From contig NZ_JAVDWH010000001.1 of assembly GCF_031457275.1 (NCBI RefSeq), positions 2,666,001 to 2,730,000 of the forward strand: 64,000 bases of DNA, read 5' to 3'. Within the stretch, counting starts at the first letter, position 1, and each line of letters begins with the position of its first letter. The position numbers were made by a program, and so were the translations under genes. The DNA is from Aeromicrobium panaciterrae. Its GTDB lineage: Bacteria > Actinomycetota > Actinomycetes > Propionibacteriales > Nocardioidaceae. Shown here one piece after another: positions 9,696 through 19,863 of this stretch. The notes under the pieces were generated by a model. That model had not been told where the DNA came from. It did no database searches and worked only from the letters and a program-made list of their open reading frames with translations.

Positions 9696-10444
9696 TTGTC
9701 GCCCTCCTCAAGCTGCTCGAGGACTTCTTCGACGTTGTCGGTGTTGCTCTCGAAAACCTGGCCGCGAGCAACCAGGCTCGAGGAGATCGAGGACTCGAGC
9801 GGAGTGCCGTCGGGCAGCAGCGCCGGGGTGTCGACCGCGTTGTGGCGAGCGAACACACCGGGGACGGGAAGCGGTCCTGGGTGGCGGCCAGTCTCGGCGT
9901 ACTCACGCATGCGGCGAGCGGCGATGTCGGCCTGTGTCTGACGTGGGGTGAGGCGCTCGCTGTGCGCAAGAACCATCGCGCCGAGCGCTGCGGTGATCAG
10001 CAGCGCGCTGGTGAACTCGAACGCGAGAACGTACTTGCCGAACAGCAGCTCGGCGAGACCGTACGGATTGCCGTTCTCATTGGCGCCCTTGAGGCCGACC
10101 ACGGTGCCGGTGATCGTCTGGCCGATCGCGAGGACTGCGGTGATGCCGAAGATCAGGCCGAGCGCGGCCGCGAAGAAGCGCTGGCCTTTGATCGTCTCCT
10201 TGACCGCATCGGACGACTCAACGCCGACCAGCATGAGGACGAACAGGAAAAGCATCATGATTGCGCCGGTGTAGACGATGATCTGCACGACGAACAGGAA
10301 CGGTGCGCCCTGTGCTGCGTACAGAACGGCGAGGCTGATCATGACGATCGCCAGACACAGCGCCGCGTGTACGGCCTTCTTGGCGAAGACCAGCCCAAGG
10401 GCGGCGATCACCATGATTGGAGCGAGAAGCCAGAACGTGGTCAC
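9692..10444 (-). CDS. nuoJ: NADH-quinone oxidoreductase subunit J
   Basis: Membrane subunit of complex I, 250 aa. Five membrane segments occupy the first 165 residues, including the conserved [20 protein letters not shown] with its pi-bulge region. A hydrophilic tail of about 85 residues follows. It is longer than in proteobacteria but is common in actinobacterial NuoJ. The GTG start at 10444 overlaps the nuoI stop, and the stop overlaps nuoK. Confidence 0.96.
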   Translation of the reverse strand: MTTFWLLAPIMVIAALGLVFAKKAVHAALCLAIVMISLAVLYAAQGAPFLFVVQIIVYTGAIMMLFLFVLMLVGVESSDAVKETIKGQRFFAAALGLIFGITAVLAIGQTITGTVVGLKGANENGNPYGLAELLFGKYVLAFEFTSALLITAALGAMVLAHSERLTPRQTQADIAARRMREYAETGRHPGPLPVPGVFARHNAVDTPALLPDGTPLESSISSSLVARGQVFESNTDNVEEVLEQLEEGDK

Positions 10445-11022
10445 TCGGCATCCCCTCCGGCACTCGACTCAACGGGGAAGATCGGCAGCGACTTGCCGCG
10501 GTAGTAGTCGTGGTGGTCGTCGCTGATCAACATCTCGTGCGGAGCCTCGACCATGCCCGGCAGCAACGGCGCCAGCAGGTCGTTCTTCTCGTAGATCAGG
10601 TCCGCGCGGTTGTTGTCGGCGAGTTCGTACTCATTGGTCATCGTCAGCGCACGCGTCGGGCATGCCTCGATGCAGAGTCCGCAGAGAATGCAGCGCAGGT
10701 AGTTGATTTGGTAGACGCGGCCATAGCGTTCGCCGGGGCTGTAGCGGCCGCCTTCTTCGTTCGACGCGCCTTCGACGTAGATCGCGTCGGCCGGGCAGGC
10801 CCAGGCGCACAGTTCGCAGCCAATGCACTTCTCGAGGCCGTCGGGCCAGCGGTTGAGCTGGTGGCGGCCGTGGAAGCGCGGAGCGGTCGGGATCTTCTCG
10901 AACGGGTACTGCTCGGTCACCGGCTTACGGAACATCGTCCGGAACGTCACGCCGAAGCCGGCGATCGGGTCCCACAGGACCTCGCGCGCCTCTTCGAAGA
11001 TGCCCTTCTTGTCGTCAGACAT
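10441..11022 (-). CDS. nuoI: NADH-quinone oxidoreductase subunit I (ferredoxin-like)
   Basis: Peripheral-arm subunit with two [4Fe-4S] clusters that pass electrons toward NuoB, 193 aa. Cluster ligands are Cys66, 69, 72, 76 and Cys111, 114, 117, 121 ([12 protein letters not shown] and [12 protein letters not shown]). The start is ATG 11022 (MSDDKKGIF). An upstream ATG in the same frame would read through the nuoH coding region and is rejected. It overlaps nuoH by eight bases and nuoJ by four. Confidence 0.97.
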   Translation of the reverse strand: MSDDKKGIFEEAREVLWDPIAGFGVTFRTMFRKPVTEQYPFEKIPTAPRFHGRHQLNRWPDGLEKCIGCELCAWACPADAIYVEGASNEEGGRYSPGERYGRVYQINYLRCILCGLCIEACPTRALTMTNEYELADNNRADLIYEKNDLLAPLLPGMVEAPHEMLISDDHHDYYRGKSLPIFPVESSAGGDAE

Positions 11023-12232
11023 TTCGGTCCTTCTTCGGCATCGGGGGAACGGGGTAGCCGCCGGCAAAGGCGTCGAACTCGGGTTCAGGTTCGGGCTCAG
11101 GTTGCTTCTTGGTGGGCCAGAACGACGACAGCAGGAGCAGCACGCCCAAACCGACGGAGATCCAGATCAACGTCTGCCGGTCGAGCATTCCCTCGCGGTC
11201 GAGCTTGTGAATCACGCCGACAGCGACGATCCACGCGAGCGACACGGGGATGAGGACCTTCCAGCCAAAGTCCATGAACTGGTCGTAGCGCATACGGGGC
11301 AGCGTGCCGCGCAGCCATACGAAGAAGAAGATGAAGCCGAGAGTCTTGAGGAAGAACCACAGCACGGGCCAGTAGCCGGAGTTGGCGCCTTCCCAGATCT
11401 GCGGAAGTCCGAACGGTGCGCGCCAACCGCCGAGGAACAGTGTCGTAGCCAGCGCCGAGACGGTGACCATGTTGACGTACTCGGCGAGGAAGAACAGCGC
11501 GAACTTCAGCGACGAGTACTCAGTGTGGAATCCGCCGACGAGCTCGCCCTCAGCCTCGGGGAGGTCGAACGGTGCGCGGTTGGTCTCGCCGACCATCGCG
11601 ATCACGTAGATGACGAAAGACGGGAACAGAGGCAGAAAGTACCAAGTGTCGGCCTGAGCGGCGACGATCTCCGAGGTCGACATCGATCCGGCAAAGATGA
11701 AGACCGGTACGAACGCCAGACCCATCGCGACCTCGTACGAGATCATCTGCGCGCTCGAGCGCATACCGCCGAGCAGCGCGTAGATCGAGCCGGACGCCCA
11801 GCCTGCGAGCACGATGCCGTAGATGCCGATCGAGGTGACAGCAAGGATGTAGAGCACGGCGACCGGGAAGTCGGTCAGCTGAAGGGGCGTCACCGTGTCG
11901 GTAAACGGGATCTTGACCTCAGGTCCGAACGGGATGACGGACCAAGCCATGAACGCCGGGATCGTGGCGATGATCGGCGCCGCGATGTAGACGACCTTGT
12001 CGGCCGCCTTGACGACCAGGTCTTCCTTGAACGCCAGCTTCACGCCGTCGGCCAAGCTCTGCAGCAAACCAAACGGACCATTCACGTTGGGGCCGATGCG
12101 GTGCTGCATCCGAGCCACCACGCGGCGCTCGAACCAGATGTTGAACAGCGTGTAGAGCATCAGGAACACGAAGACGATGAGCGCCTTGAGAGCGATCACC
12201 CAGAAGGGTTCGTGACCGAACAACTCGCTCAT
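11015..12232 (-). CDS. nuoH: NADH-quinone oxidoreductase subunit H
   Basis: Membrane subunit at the junction of the two arms of complex I, part of the quinone chamber. 405 aa with eight or more membrane segments. Family blocks are visible: [20 protein letters not shown] near the start, [20 protein letters not shown] (acidic quinone loop) and [19 protein letters not shown]. The last 35 residues are a proline/glutamate-rich tail. The ATG at 12232 overlaps the nuoG stop as ATGA. Confidence 0.97.
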   Translation of the reverse strand: MSELFGHEPFWVIALKALIVFVFLMLYTLFNIWFERRVVARMQHRIGPNVNGPFGLLQSLADGVKLAFKEDLVVKAADKVVYIAAPIIATIPAFMAWSVIPFGPEVKIPFTDTVTPLQLTDFPVAVLYILAVTSIGIYGIVLAGWASGSIYALLGGMRSSAQMISYEVAMGLAFVPVFIFAGSMSTSEIVAAQADTWYFLPLFPSFVIYVIAMVGETNRAPFDLPEAEGELVGGFHTEYSSLKFALFFLAEYVNMVTVSALATTLFLGGWRAPFGLPQIWEGANSGYWPVLWFFLKTLGFIFFFVWLRGTLPRMRYDQFMDFGWKVLIPVSLAWIVAVGVIHKLDREGMLDRQTLIWISVGLGVLLLLSSFWPTKKQPEPEPEPEFDAFAGGYPVPPMPKKDRNV

Positions 12233-14604
12233 TTGGCACCGCCCCTCAGGTCAACGTGATCGCCGAAGCCGGCACCGAGCTCAGCGCGCAGACTGACACC
12301 GCTGTTGGCGGGCACCCACACAACGCCGTCAGGCAAATCTGCGACCTCGGCGATGAACGTCGCCTTGCCCGCATCAGTCGAGATGGTGGCCTTCTTGCCA
12401 GGATCTGCGTCGAACGCACCCAGCGTCGCTGCGCTAGCGCGAAGGACCGCCGGGCGTGCTGTCGCTTTGTAGAGGTCCTGTCCGTCCTGGCCACGCCCGT
12501 CGTCGATCAGCTGGCGCCACGTATCCAGCACGACCTTGCGCTTCGGGCCCGACTTCGCGCCCGCGGCACGCTTCGGCGTTTCGGCGCGGGCACCGTCCCA
12601 CGGTCCGAGCTCCGTCATGGCTGCCCGGGCATCGGCGATCGTACGGAAGCCAAGCGGCGAGCCCATCTCCTCGGCGATGCCGGCGAGGACACGCACATCA
12701 GAGAGCGAGTGCTGGTCCTTGATGACCGCATCGAACGTACGTACGCGGCCCTCCCAGTTGACGAACATGCCGGGCTTCTCCACGACGGGAGCAATCGGCA
12801 ACACGACATCGGCAACCTTGGTCACGTCGCTCTCGCGGACTTCGAGACTGACGATGAAGCTTGCGGCTTTGAGGGCTGCACGCGCGGCCGCGGGATCAGG
12901 CAGGTCGTCGATCTCGACTCCGCCAATGACCAGTGCCTTCAGGGACCCACCAGTGACGGCTTCGAGAATCGCTGACGTGTCGCGGCCCTTCTTGGCGGCG
13001 ATCGTCTTGGCGCCCCAGGCAGCGGCCAGATCGGCCCTGGCCTCGGCATCGTCGAGCGGGCGACCGCCGGGCAACAGCGTCGGCAGGCAGCCCGTCTCGA
13101 GAGCGCCACGCTCCCCCGCACGACGCGGGATCCAGGCAATGCGGGCCTTCGACTTGGACGCGAGGGCCGCGGCAGCACTGAAGCCACCCTGCACCGAAGC
13201 GAGGCGTTCGCCGACGAGGATTACGGCGTTCTTGCCGAGCTCAAGCTCCGCGAGGGCAGCGGCTTCTTGGCCGGGCGCCGTACGAATCAGCTCGCCAGCC
13301 ATCTTGGTCAGACCGCGCGTCGTGTGGCTCGCGATTGCAACAACCTTGACGCCCTTGCGCGATGCCTTGCGGAGGCGCAGGAACACCGCGCCGGCTTCGT
13401 CTTCGGGCTCGAAGCCCACGAGCACGACCGTCGACGCCGTCTCGAGCGACGCAAACGTGACATCCAGCGAGGTCGCAACGACATGCGAGGCCAGGAACTC
13501 GGCCTCTTCGGCTGAGTGGGCACGAGCGCGGAAGTCGATGTCATTGGTCTTGAGGACCGTACGAGCGAACTTGCTGTAGGCGAACGCATCTTCAGCAGTC
13601 AGGCGACCGCCGGGCAGGACGCCGACTTTGCCGTCTGCCTTGTCGAGACCGCGAGCGGCGATGGCCAGCGCAGCGGGCCAGGAGGCGGGCTCGAGCTTGC
13701 CCTTGTCATTGCGTACGAGCGGGGTCGCGATGCGATCGCCCTGTGCTGCCGACGTGAAGGCAAAGCGGTCCTTGTCGGTGATCCACTCTTCGTTGACCTC
13801 GGGATCGTCACCGGCCAGACGACGCATGACCTTGCCGCGGCGGTGGTCGACACGAATCGCCGAGCCACAGGCGTCATGCTCAGCGATCGAGGGCGTCGAC
13901 ACGAGGTCGAACGGACGGGAGCGGAAGCGGTAATCGGCGCTGGTCAGGGCACCAACCGGGCAGATCTGGATCGTGTTGCCAGAGAAGTACGAGTGGAACG
14001 GCTCTTCGTCGTAGATGCCGACCTGCTGCTGCGGGCCGCGCTCGAGCAGCTCGATGAACGGGTCACCGGCGATCTGCTCGGAGAAGCGCGTGCATCGCGC
14101 GCACAGTACGCAGCGCTCACGGTCGAGCAGCACCTGCTCGGACACGTTCATCGGCTTCGGGAACGTCCGCTTGGTCTCAGTGAACCGCGACTCGCTCTGA
14201 CCGTGGCTCATGGCCTGGTTCTGCAGCGGGCACTCGCCACCCTTGTCGCAGACCGGGCAGTCGAGCGGGTGGTTGATGAGCAGGAACTCCATGTTGCCGC
14301 GCTGCGCCTTTTCGGCGATCTCGGACGTGACCTGGGTCTTGACGACCATGCCGGCCGCGACCTCGATCGTGCAGGAAGCTTGCGGTTTGGGAAATCCGCG
14401 CCCGTTGCCAGCGTCGGTGATGTCAACGAGGCACTGACGGCACGCGCCGACCGGCTCGAGGAGCGGGTGATCGCAGAAGCGCGGGATCTCAGTGCCGACC
14501 AGCTCGGCGGCGCGGATCACGAGCGTGCCCTTGGGAACGCTGACCTCGACGTCGTCGATCGTCAGCGTGATGAGCTCGGTATCGCGCGAGGCTTCAATCG
14601 TCAT
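12229..14604 (-). CDS. nuoG: NADH-quinone oxidoreductase subunit G
   Basis: Largest peripheral subunit of complex I, 791 aa, carrying several iron-sulphur clusters. The [2Fe-2S] domain has Cys44, 55, 58 and 78. The His-Cys motif [10 protein letters not shown] (116-125) follows, then CVLCARC and CPVGAL for the [4Fe-4S] clusters. The rest is a molybdopterin-oxidoreductase-like fold without cofactor function in this family. The C-terminal part from about 660 is Ala/Lys-rich and weakly conserved. The ATG overlaps the nuoF stop, and the stop overlaps nuoH. Confidence 0.97.
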   Translation of the reverse strand: MTIEASRDTELITLTIDDVEVSVPKGTLVIRAAELVGTEIPRFCDHPLLEPVGACRQCLVDITDAGNGRGFPKPQASCTIEVAAGMVVKTQVTSEIAEKAQRGNMEFLLINHPLDCPVCDKGGECPLQNQAMSHGQSESRFTETKRTFPKPMNVSEQVLLDRERCVLCARCTRFSEQIAGDPFIELLERGPQQQVGIYDEEPFHSYFSGNTIQICPVGALTSADYRFRSRPFDLVSTPSIAEHDACGSAIRVDHRRGKVMRRLAGDDPEVNEEWITDKDRFAFTSAAQGDRIATPLVRNDKGKLEPASWPAALAIAARGLDKADGKVGVLPGGRLTAEDAFAYSKFARTVLKTNDIDFRARAHSAEEAEFLASHVVATSLDVTFASLETASTVVLVGFEPEDEAGAVFLRLRKASRKGVKVVAIASHTTRGLTKMAGELIRTAPGQEAAALAELELGKNAVILVGERLASVQGGFSAAAALASKSKARIAWIPRRAGERGALETGCLPTLLPGGRPLDDAEARADLAAAWGAKTIAAKKGRDTSAILEAVTGGSLKALVIGGVEIDDLPDPAAARAALKAASFIVSLEVRESDVTKVADVVLPIAPVVEKPGMFVNWEGRVRTFDAVIKDQHSLSDVRVLAGIAEEMGSPLGFRTIADARAAMTELGPWDGARAETPKRAAGAKSGPKRKVVLDTWRQLIDDGRGQDGQDLYKATARPAVLRASAATLGAFDADPGKKATISTDAGKATFIAEVADLPDGVVWVPANSGVSLRAELGAGFGDHVDLRGGAK

Positions 14605-15914
14605 TTGGCCGCCACCTCCTGCGGGAAGAGGGTCGACGCGGCCGGCGGGAAGGTCCAGCTCGAGGGCGTGTGCATTCCGGCTTCGAACTCCTTGCGGAAG
14701 TACTTGATCGCCGAGGTGATGGGGCTCGTCGCTCCATCACCGAGGGCGCAGAACGAGCGGCCGAGGATGTTGTCGCACAGGTCGAGCAGCAGCTCGATGT
14801 CGCCGTGACGACCCTCGCCTGCGTCGAGACGCTGCAGGGTCTGGACGAGCCACCAGGTGCCTTCACGACACGGGGTGCACTTGCCGCACGACTCGTGCTT
14901 GTAGAACTCAGTCCACCGCAGTACGCACCGTACGACCGAGGTCGTCTGGTCGAAGATCTGCAGTGCCTTGGTGCCGAGCATCGATCCGGCCTCGCCAACA
15001 CCTTCGTAGTCGAGGGGTACGTCGAGGTGCTCTGCCGTGAGGATCGGCGTCGACGATCCTCCGGGAGTCCAGAACTTCAGCTCGCTGCCTTCACGCATGC
15101 CGCCACCGAGCTCGAGGAGTTGACGCAGGGTGATGCCGAGCGGCGCTTCGTACTGGCCGGGGCTCTTCACATGGCCCGAGAGCGAGTAGATCGTGAAGCC
15201 CTTGGACTTCTCGGTGCCCATCGAGCCGAACCACTCGATGCCACCGCGAACAATCGCGGGGACCGAGGCGATCGACTCAACGTTGTTGATCACGGTCGGG
15301 CTCGCGTAGAGGCCCTCGACGGCGGGGAACGGAGGACGCAGACGCGGTTGACCGCGGCGTCCCTCGAGCGAGTCGAGCAGCGCCGTCTCCTCGCCGCAGA
15401 TGTAGGCGCCAGCGCCAGCATGAATCACAAGGTCGATGTTGAGGCCAGAGCCGAGGATGTTCTCGCCGAGGTAGCCGGCTTCGTATGCCTCTCGGGCAGC
15501 CGCGCGCAATCGGCGTACGACGTGCAGCACCTCACCGCGAACGTAGATGAACGCCTTCTCAGCGCGAATCGCGTGGGCGGCAATGATGACGCCCTCGATC
15601 AGCACGTGCGGCGAGGCCATCATCAGCGGGATGTCCTTGCAGGTGCCCGGCTCAGACTCGTCGGCGTTGACGACGAGGTACTTGGGCTTGGGGTTGTCCT
15701 GCGGGATGAAGCTCCACTTCATACCGGTCGGGAAGCCAGCGCCTCCACGGCCGCGAAGGCCGGAGTCCTTGACCAGCGTGATCAGGTCGTCGGGCTTCAT
15801 CGTCAGCGCCTTGCGGAGCGCGTCGTAGCCGCCGGTTTGCTCGTATGCCTCGCGGGTCCAGGCGCGGTCGTTGCCCCAGTCGGCGGTGAGAACGGGCGTG
15901 AGCATGTCAGTCAC
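14601..15914 (-). CDS. nuoF: NADH-quinone oxidoreductase subunit F
   Basis: NADH-oxidising subunit with FMN and one [4Fe-4S] cluster, 437 aa. The FMN/NADH loop [14 protein letters not shown] is at about 54-67. Cluster ligands are Cys343, 346 and 349 (CGKCTPC) and Cys389. GTG 15914 is chosen because it overlaps the nuoE stop as GTGA and has GAGGAGG upstream. The in-frame ATG three codons later is the alternative. A much longer in-frame reading runs back through nuoE and is rejected. Confidence 0.96.
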   Translation of the reverse strand: MTDMLTPVLTADWGNDRAWTREAYEQTGGYDALRKALTMKPDDLITLVKDSGLRGRGGAGFPTGMKWSFIPQDNPKPKYLVVNADESEPGTCKDIPLMMASPHVLIEGVIIAAHAIRAEKAFIYVRGEVLHVVRRLRAAAREAYEAGYLGENILGSGLNIDLVIHAGAGAYICGEETALLDSLEGRRGQPRLRPPFPAVEGLYASPTVINNVESIASVPAIVRGGIEWFGSMGTEKSKGFTIYSLSGHVKSPGQYEAPLGITLRQLLELGGGMREGSELKFWTPGGSSTPILTAEHLDVPLDYEGVGEAGSMLGTKALQIFDQTTSVVRCVLRWTEFYKHESCGKCTPCREGTWWLVQTLQRLDAGEGRHGDIELLLDLCDNILGRSFCALGDGATSPITSAIKYFRKEFEAGMHTPSSWTFPPAASTLFPQEVAAK

Positions 15915-16591
15915 TTCGTGCCCTCCTCGTCGTCCGCAGCCTTCGCGCCCTTGACGCTCGGAGCCGCCCAGCCACGTTCGTTGGCGATGTTGAGGCCGAC
16001 CAGCGACGGTCCGGCAGCGGCCGGTCCCTCGTCGACGAGCCCGTCTTCGTAGCCGGCGAGTACGCGCTCGGCCTCGCGCCAGGACGTGATCGTGGCACCG
16101 CGGGTGGCCTGAACCTTCTCGCCTGCCCGCAGCTTGTCGACCAGCTCGACAGCCGACTCCGGAGTCTGGTTGTCGAAGAACTCCCAGTTGACCGTCATGA
16201 CGGGTGCGAAGTCGCAGGCGGCGTTGCACTCGATGTGCTCGAGGGTGACCTTGCCGTCCTCAGTCGTCTCGTCATTGCCGACGTCAAGGTGGCCCTTGAG
16301 TCGCTCGAAGATCGCGTCGCCGCCCATCACGGCACAGAGCGTGTTGGTGCAGACACCCACGTGGTGCTCACCCATGGGGCGACGCTTGTACATCGTGTAG
16401 AACGTCGCGACGCCGGACACCTCGGCTGCGGTGATGCCGAGGATCTCGGCGCACAGCTCGATGCCCTCATTGGTGACGTGGCCTTCGACGGACTGGATCA
16501 GATGCAGCATCGGCAGCAGCGCGCTGCGGGCCTGCGGATAACGCGAAGCAAGCTCGTTGAGCTCGGCGATGCTCGCCTTCTTGAGACTCAT
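15911..16591 (-). CDS. nuoE: NADH-quinone oxidoreductase subunit E
   Basis: Thioredoxin-fold subunit of the NADH module holding a [2Fe-2S] cluster, 226 aa. Ligands are Cys81 and Cys86 (CTNTLC) and Cys122 and Cys126 (CNAAC). The fold ends near residue 180. The last 45 residues are a low-complexity tail (Pro/Ala, then acidic and lysine residues) longer than in most NuoE. The ATG at 16591 overlaps the nuoD stop, and the stop overlaps nuoF. Confidence 0.96.
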   Translation of the reverse strand: MSLKKASIAELNELASRYPQARSALLPMLHLIQSVEGHVTNEGIELCAEILGITAAEVSGVATFYTMYKRRPMGEHHVGVCTNTLCAVMGGDAIFERLKGHLDVGNDETTEDGKVTLEHIECNAACDFAPVMTVNWEFFDNQTPESAVELVDKLRAGEKVQATRGATITSWREAERVLAGYEDGLVDEGPAAAGPSLVGLNIANERGWAAPSVKGAKAADDEEGTK

Positions 16592-17916
16592 CGGTCCACG
16601 CCTCCCATGACTGGGTCGATACTCGCGATCGCGACGATGACGTCGGAGATCATGCCGCCCTCACTCATGACCGAGGTGCCTTGCAGATTGACGAACGACG
16701 GATCGCGGAAGTGCGCCCGGTAGGGACGCGTGCCGCCGTCGGACACGAGGTGGCAGCTGATCTCGCCGCGAGGCGACTCGATGCTGGCGTACGCCTGACC
16801 GACCGGAACCCGGAAGCCTTCAGTGACGATCTTGAAGTGGTGGATGAGCGCTTCCATCGACTCGCCCATGATGTGCTTGATGTGCTCGGCGGAGTTGCCC
16901 TGTCCATCGGCACCAACGCTGAGCTGCGAGGGCCAGGCGATCTTCTTGTCGGCGACCATGACCGGCTCGCCATCCATGGCAGCGATGCGCTCCGTTGCCT
17001 GCTCGACGATCTTGAGCGACTCCCACATCTCGTCGAGACGCACCCGGAAACGTCCGTACGCGTCGGGCTCGTCGCGGGTGACGACTTCGAAGTCGTACGT
17101 GTCGTAGCCCCAGTAGGGCTGCTTCTTGCGGAGGTCCCAGTCGTAGCCCGTTGAACGGAGCACCGGACCGGTGAGCCCGAGCGCAAGGCAGCCGGCGAGC
17201 TCGAGGTGTCCGACACCCTTGAGACGGCCCTTGAAGATCGGGTTGGCGTTGCAGAGTGCTGCGTACTCCGGCAGGCGCTTCTTGAGCAGGCGGACCGTCG
17301 CGCGGATCTTCTCGATCGCACCGTCAGGCAGGTCGAGAGCAACACCACCGGGACGGAAGTACGCGTGGTTCATACGCAGGCCGGTGATCATCTCGAACAG
17401 GTTGAGGATCTCTTCGCGGTCACGGAAGCCGATCGTCATGACCGTCAGCGCGCCGATCTCCATGCCGCCAGTGGCGAGGCATACGAGGTGGGACGAGATG
17501 CGGTTGAGCTCAAGCAGGAGAACGCGGATGGCCTGCGCCTTCTCGGGCGCTTCGATGCCGAGGAGCTTCTCGACGGCCATGACGTACGCGGCTTCGTTGG
17601 AGAACGGTGCGACGTAGTCCATCCGGGTGCAGAACGTCACGCCCTGGGTCCAGGTGCGGAACTCCATGTTCTTCTCGATGCCGGTGTGAAGGTAGCCAAT
17701 GCCGGCGCGGGCATCGCGTACGGTCTCGCCGTCGATCTCGAGCACCAGGCGGAGCACGCCGTGCGTCGACGGGTGCTGCGGGCCCATGTTGATGACGAGG
17801 TGGTCGCCTTCGACGGCTGAGCCGTCGATCGTGTCCCAGTCCTGGCCGGTGACGGTGAAGACCGGACCGTCGCTGGACTCGGTCGTGCCCGCGTACGGAT
17901 CTGTCGTGGCAGTCAT
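16588..17916 (-). CDS. nuoD: NADH-quinone oxidoreductase subunit D
   Basis: 49 kDa-type subunit that forms the quinone site with NuoB, 442 aa. [20 protein letters not shown] near the start contains the His and Thr of the quinone pocket. [14 protein letters not shown] and the C-terminal [11 protein letters not shown] are also typical. The ATG overlaps the nuoC stop and the stop overlaps nuoE. This is the only nuoD in the window. The second nuo set lacks it between C2 and H2. Confidence 0.97.
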   Translation of the reverse strand: MTATTDPYAGTTESSDGPVFTVTGQDWDTIDGSAVEGDHLVINMGPQHPSTHGVLRLVLEIDGETVRDARAGIGYLHTGIEKNMEFRTWTQGVTFCTRMDYVAPFSNEAAYVMAVEKLLGIEAPEKAQAIRVLLLELNRISSHLVCLATGGMEIGALTVMTIGFRDREEILNLFEMITGLRMNHAYFRPGGVALDLPDGAIEKIRATVRLLKKRLPEYAALCNANPIFKGRLKGVGHLELAGCLALGLTGPVLRSTGYDWDLRKKQPYWGYDTYDFEVVTRDEPDAYGRFRVRLDEMWESLKIVEQATERIAAMDGEPVMVADKKIAWPSQLSVGADGQGNSAEHIKHIMGESMEALIHHFKIVTEGFRVPVGQAYASIESPRGEISCHLVSDGGTRPYRAHFRDPSFVNLQGTSVMSEGGMISDVIVAIASIDPVMGGVDR

Positions 17917-18599
17917 GAGTAGCTCCTGCGCTGGTCGGGCGCCGGGATGGTTCCGCCCTTGAACTCGACCGGAATGCCGCCCAACGGATAGTCCTTCCGC
18001 TGCGGGTGGCCGGGCCAGTCGTCCGGCATCATGATGCGGGTCAGCGCCGGGTGCCCGTCGAAGATGATGCCGAAGAAGTCGTACGTCTCGCGCTCGTGCC
18101 AGTCAGCCGTCGGGTAGATGCTGACAACGCTCGGGACATGGGGATCGGAGTCGGGCGCCACAACCTCGACGCGAATGCGGCGGTTGTGCGTCATCGACAG
18201 CAGGTGGATGACGACGTGCAGCTCACGGTCGGTCTCATGCGGGAAGTGAACGCCTGAGATCGAGGAGCAGAACTCAAAGCGCAGTTCGGGGTCGTTGCGC
18301 AGGTGCGTCACCGACTCGAGCAGCGCGTGCCGCCGAATGAAGAAGGTGATCTCGCCGTTGTGGACGACGACCTTCTCGATCGCGTCGGGAAGGGTCAGTG
18401 TCGCGAGCTGATCGGCGACCTCGTCGTACCAACCGCCATAGGGCTTCTGCGCTGCGCCGGGCATGATGACCGGCTGCGTGAGTCCACCGAAGCCGCTGGT
18501 GTCGCCAGTGCCGTGCGCACCGAAGGCGCCCTCACGGACGTTGATGACCTCGAGTTCACGTGCGTCTGAGGGGACGACCTCGTCCTTCTTTTCGGCCAT
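17913..18599 (-). CDS. nuoC: NADH-quinone oxidoreductase subunit C
   Basis: 30 kDa-type peripheral subunit, 228 aa. The core [22 protein letters not shown] with downstream [16 protein letters not shown] is the complete family signature, in contrast to nuoC2 where this loop is altered. The N-terminal 40 residues ([15 protein letters not shown] and after) are hydrophilic and variable. Starts with ATG 18599, sharing one base with the nuoB stop, and overlaps nuoD by four bases. Confidence 0.97.
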   Translation of the reverse strand: MAEKKDEVVPSDARELEVINVREGAFGAHGTGDTSGFGGLTQPVIMPGAAQKPYGGWYDEVADQLATLTLPDAIEKVVVHNGEITFFIRRHALLESVTHLRNDPELRFEFCSSISGVHFPHETDRELHVVIHLLSMTHNRRIRVEVVAPDSDPHVPSVVSIYPTADWHERETYDFFGIIFDGHPALTRIMMPDDWPGHPQRKDYPLGGIPVEFKGGTIPAPDQRRSYS

Positions 18600-19153
18600 C
18601 AGCGCATCAGGCCCTTCATCGCCGACGTGGGCGTGGCGAGGAGGGCAACCTTCTCATCGGCCTTGATCTCGTTGAGGCGGTTGGAGCCGAGCTTCTGGTG
18701 CTGAATCTGGTCGTGAAGCTTGAGGATCGCGTCAATCAGCATCTCGGGACGCGGCGGGCAGCCCGGGAGGTACATGTCGACGGGCACGACGTGGTCGACG
18801 CCCTGAACGATCGCGTAGTTGTTGAACATGCCGCCCGAGCTCGCGCAGACGCCCATCGCGAGGACGTACTTGGGCTCGGCCATCTGGTCGTAGATCTGGC
18901 GGAGGACCGGAGCCATCTTGTTGCTGACGCGGCCGGCGACGATCATCAGGTCGGCCTGGCGAGGCGAGGGGCGGAAGACCTCCATGCCAAAGCGGGCGGA
19001 GTCGAAGCGCGGAGCGCCGAACGTCATCATCTCGATCGCGCAACAGGCGAGCCCGAACGTCGCGGGCCAGAACGAGGCCTTGCGCATGTAGCCGGCGAGG
19101 CCCTCGACAGTCGAGAGAAGCACACCGCTTGGCAGCTTTTCTTCAATTCCCAC
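18599..19153 (-). CDS. nuoB: NADH-quinone oxidoreductase subunit B
   Basis: Peripheral subunit carrying cluster N2, 184 aa. Ligands are Cys37-Cys38 (LACCAIEM), Cys103 (GVCASSGG) and Cys132 (PGCPPRP). Starts with GTG 19153, 21 bases after the nuoA stop. The first 25 residues are specific to this copy and differ from NuoB2. Confidence 0.97.
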   Translation of the reverse strand: MGIEEKLPSGVLLSTVEGLAGYMRKASFWPATFGLACCAIEMMTFGAPRFDSARFGMEVFRPSPRQADLMIVAGRVSNKMAPVLRQIYDQMAEPKYVLAMGVCASSGGMFNNYAIVQGVDHVVPVDMYLPGCPPRPEMLIDAILKLHDQIQHQKLGSNRLNEIKADEKVALLATPTSAMKGLMR

Positions 19154-19174
19154 GTGGTGCTCCCATCAGACCGT

Positions 19175-19534
19175 TCAGTCCCATTCGAGACCTCCGCGGC
19201 GCCAGACATACGCGTACGCGATGAACACCGTGACCATGAAGATGAACATCTCGATCAGTCCGAACCAGCCGAGCGAGTCAAAGGCGACCGCGAACGGATA
19301 GAGGAAAATGATCTCGATGTCGAAGACGATGAACAGCATCGCGATGATGAAGTAGCGGACCGAAATCTTGCCGCCGCCCTCAGGCAGCGGGCTCGGCTGA
19401 ATACCGGATTCGTAGCGGTCAAGCTTGGCGCGGTTGTAGCGCTTGGGCCCGGTGATCGGTGCGATGAGAATGCTGAAGACTGCGAATCCGGCAGCCAACG
19501 CGCCCAGCACGAGGATCGGCGTATAAACCGTCAC
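19175..19534 (-). CDS. nuoA: NADH-quinone oxidoreductase subunit A
   Basis: First subunit gene of the main complex I operon, 119 aa with three membrane segments. NuoA blocks YESGIQPSPLPEGGGKISVR and YFIIAMLFIVFDIEIIFLYP are present. The start is GTG 19534 with GGGAGG just upstream. The open frame continues further upstream without coding character. The leader of about 70 bases carries the Rex operator. Confidence 0.95.
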   Translation of the reverse strand: MTVYTPILVLGALAAGFAVFSILIAPITGPKRYNRAKLDRYESGIQPSPLPEGGGKISVRYFIIAMLFIVFDIEIIFLYPFAVAFDSLGWFGLIEMFIFMVTVFIAYAYVWRRGGLEWD

Positions 19535-19577
19535 GACACCTCCCGGGCCAAACCGACATGATCGATGGATCGTGCGC

Positions 19578-19595
19578 TTGTGAATTGCTTCACAA
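19578..19595. promoter_or_regulatory. Rex operator before nuoA
   Basis: TTGTGAATTGCTTCACAA is a perfect match to the Rex operator consensus (TTGTGAA, four bases, TTCACAA). It lies 44-61 bases before the nuoA start and just downstream of the predicted transcription start, so bound Rex would block elongation or initiation. rex itself is at 58414-59088. Rex control of nuo is known in Streptomyces. Here it is a sequence-based prediction. Confidence 0.9.
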
Positions 19596-19610
19596 CGTGA
19601 TCGCGGTCTC

Positions 19611-19639
19611 ACCATACGCCCGGCAGATGCCGTATGTAA
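19611..19639 (-). promoter_or_regulatory. Predicted nuo operon promoter
   Basis: On the minus strand TTACAT (19639-19634), a 17-base spacer and TATGGT (19616-19611) match a vegetative actinobacterial promoter. The start point would fall near 19604, about nine bases before the Rex operator. Confidence 0.6.
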
Positions 19640-19657
19640 CTTAGGTCACACTAAGTT
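19638..19657. promoter_or_regulatory. Palindrome over the nuo -35 region
   Basis: AACTTAGGTCACACTAAGTT has perfect 7-base arms around a 6-base centre and overlaps the predicted -35 element by two bases. It does not resemble the Rex site, so a second regulator may act here. No candidate regulator is evident. Confidence 0.5.
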
Positions 19658-19743
19658 TTGACACGACGAATTCCCCATCCCTTTGACCTCGCGCGTTTCA
19701 CGCGGTGCGGGTAGTTTCTTGACCGAGGGACGGGGGTCCAACC

Positions 19744-19863
19744 ATGACCGAGCCGCATAGCCATCGGGGCGAGCCGCGAGACGAAGAGGTCGAGGCAGAA
19801 CGTGAGCCGCACACGCCGGCTCACGTTGCCGTCGTTGAAGAGGCCGAAGAACAACCTGTCTGA
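19744..19863 (+). CDS. Small acidic ORF, hypothetical
   Basis: 39 codons from ATG 19744, preceded by a G-rich stretch (GGGACGGGGG) that could serve as ribosome binding site. The product is very hydrophilic and acidic (MTEPHSHRGEPRDEEVEAER at the start, Glu-rich to the end) and probably unstructured. It runs divergently from nuoA and its stop touches the propeller gene stop. I recognise no family. It may be a real small protein or chance. Confidence 0.35.
   Translation: MTEPHSHRGEPRDEEVEAEREPHTPAHVAVVEEAEEQPV

Noticed and set aside
10823..12259. Long plus-strand open frame of 478 codons opposite nuoH
   Set aside because: It is the antisense shadow of nuoH. Its translation is rich in Arg, Asp and His without family features, as are similar long frames opposite nuoG, nuoF, ccsB-resB and hemD.
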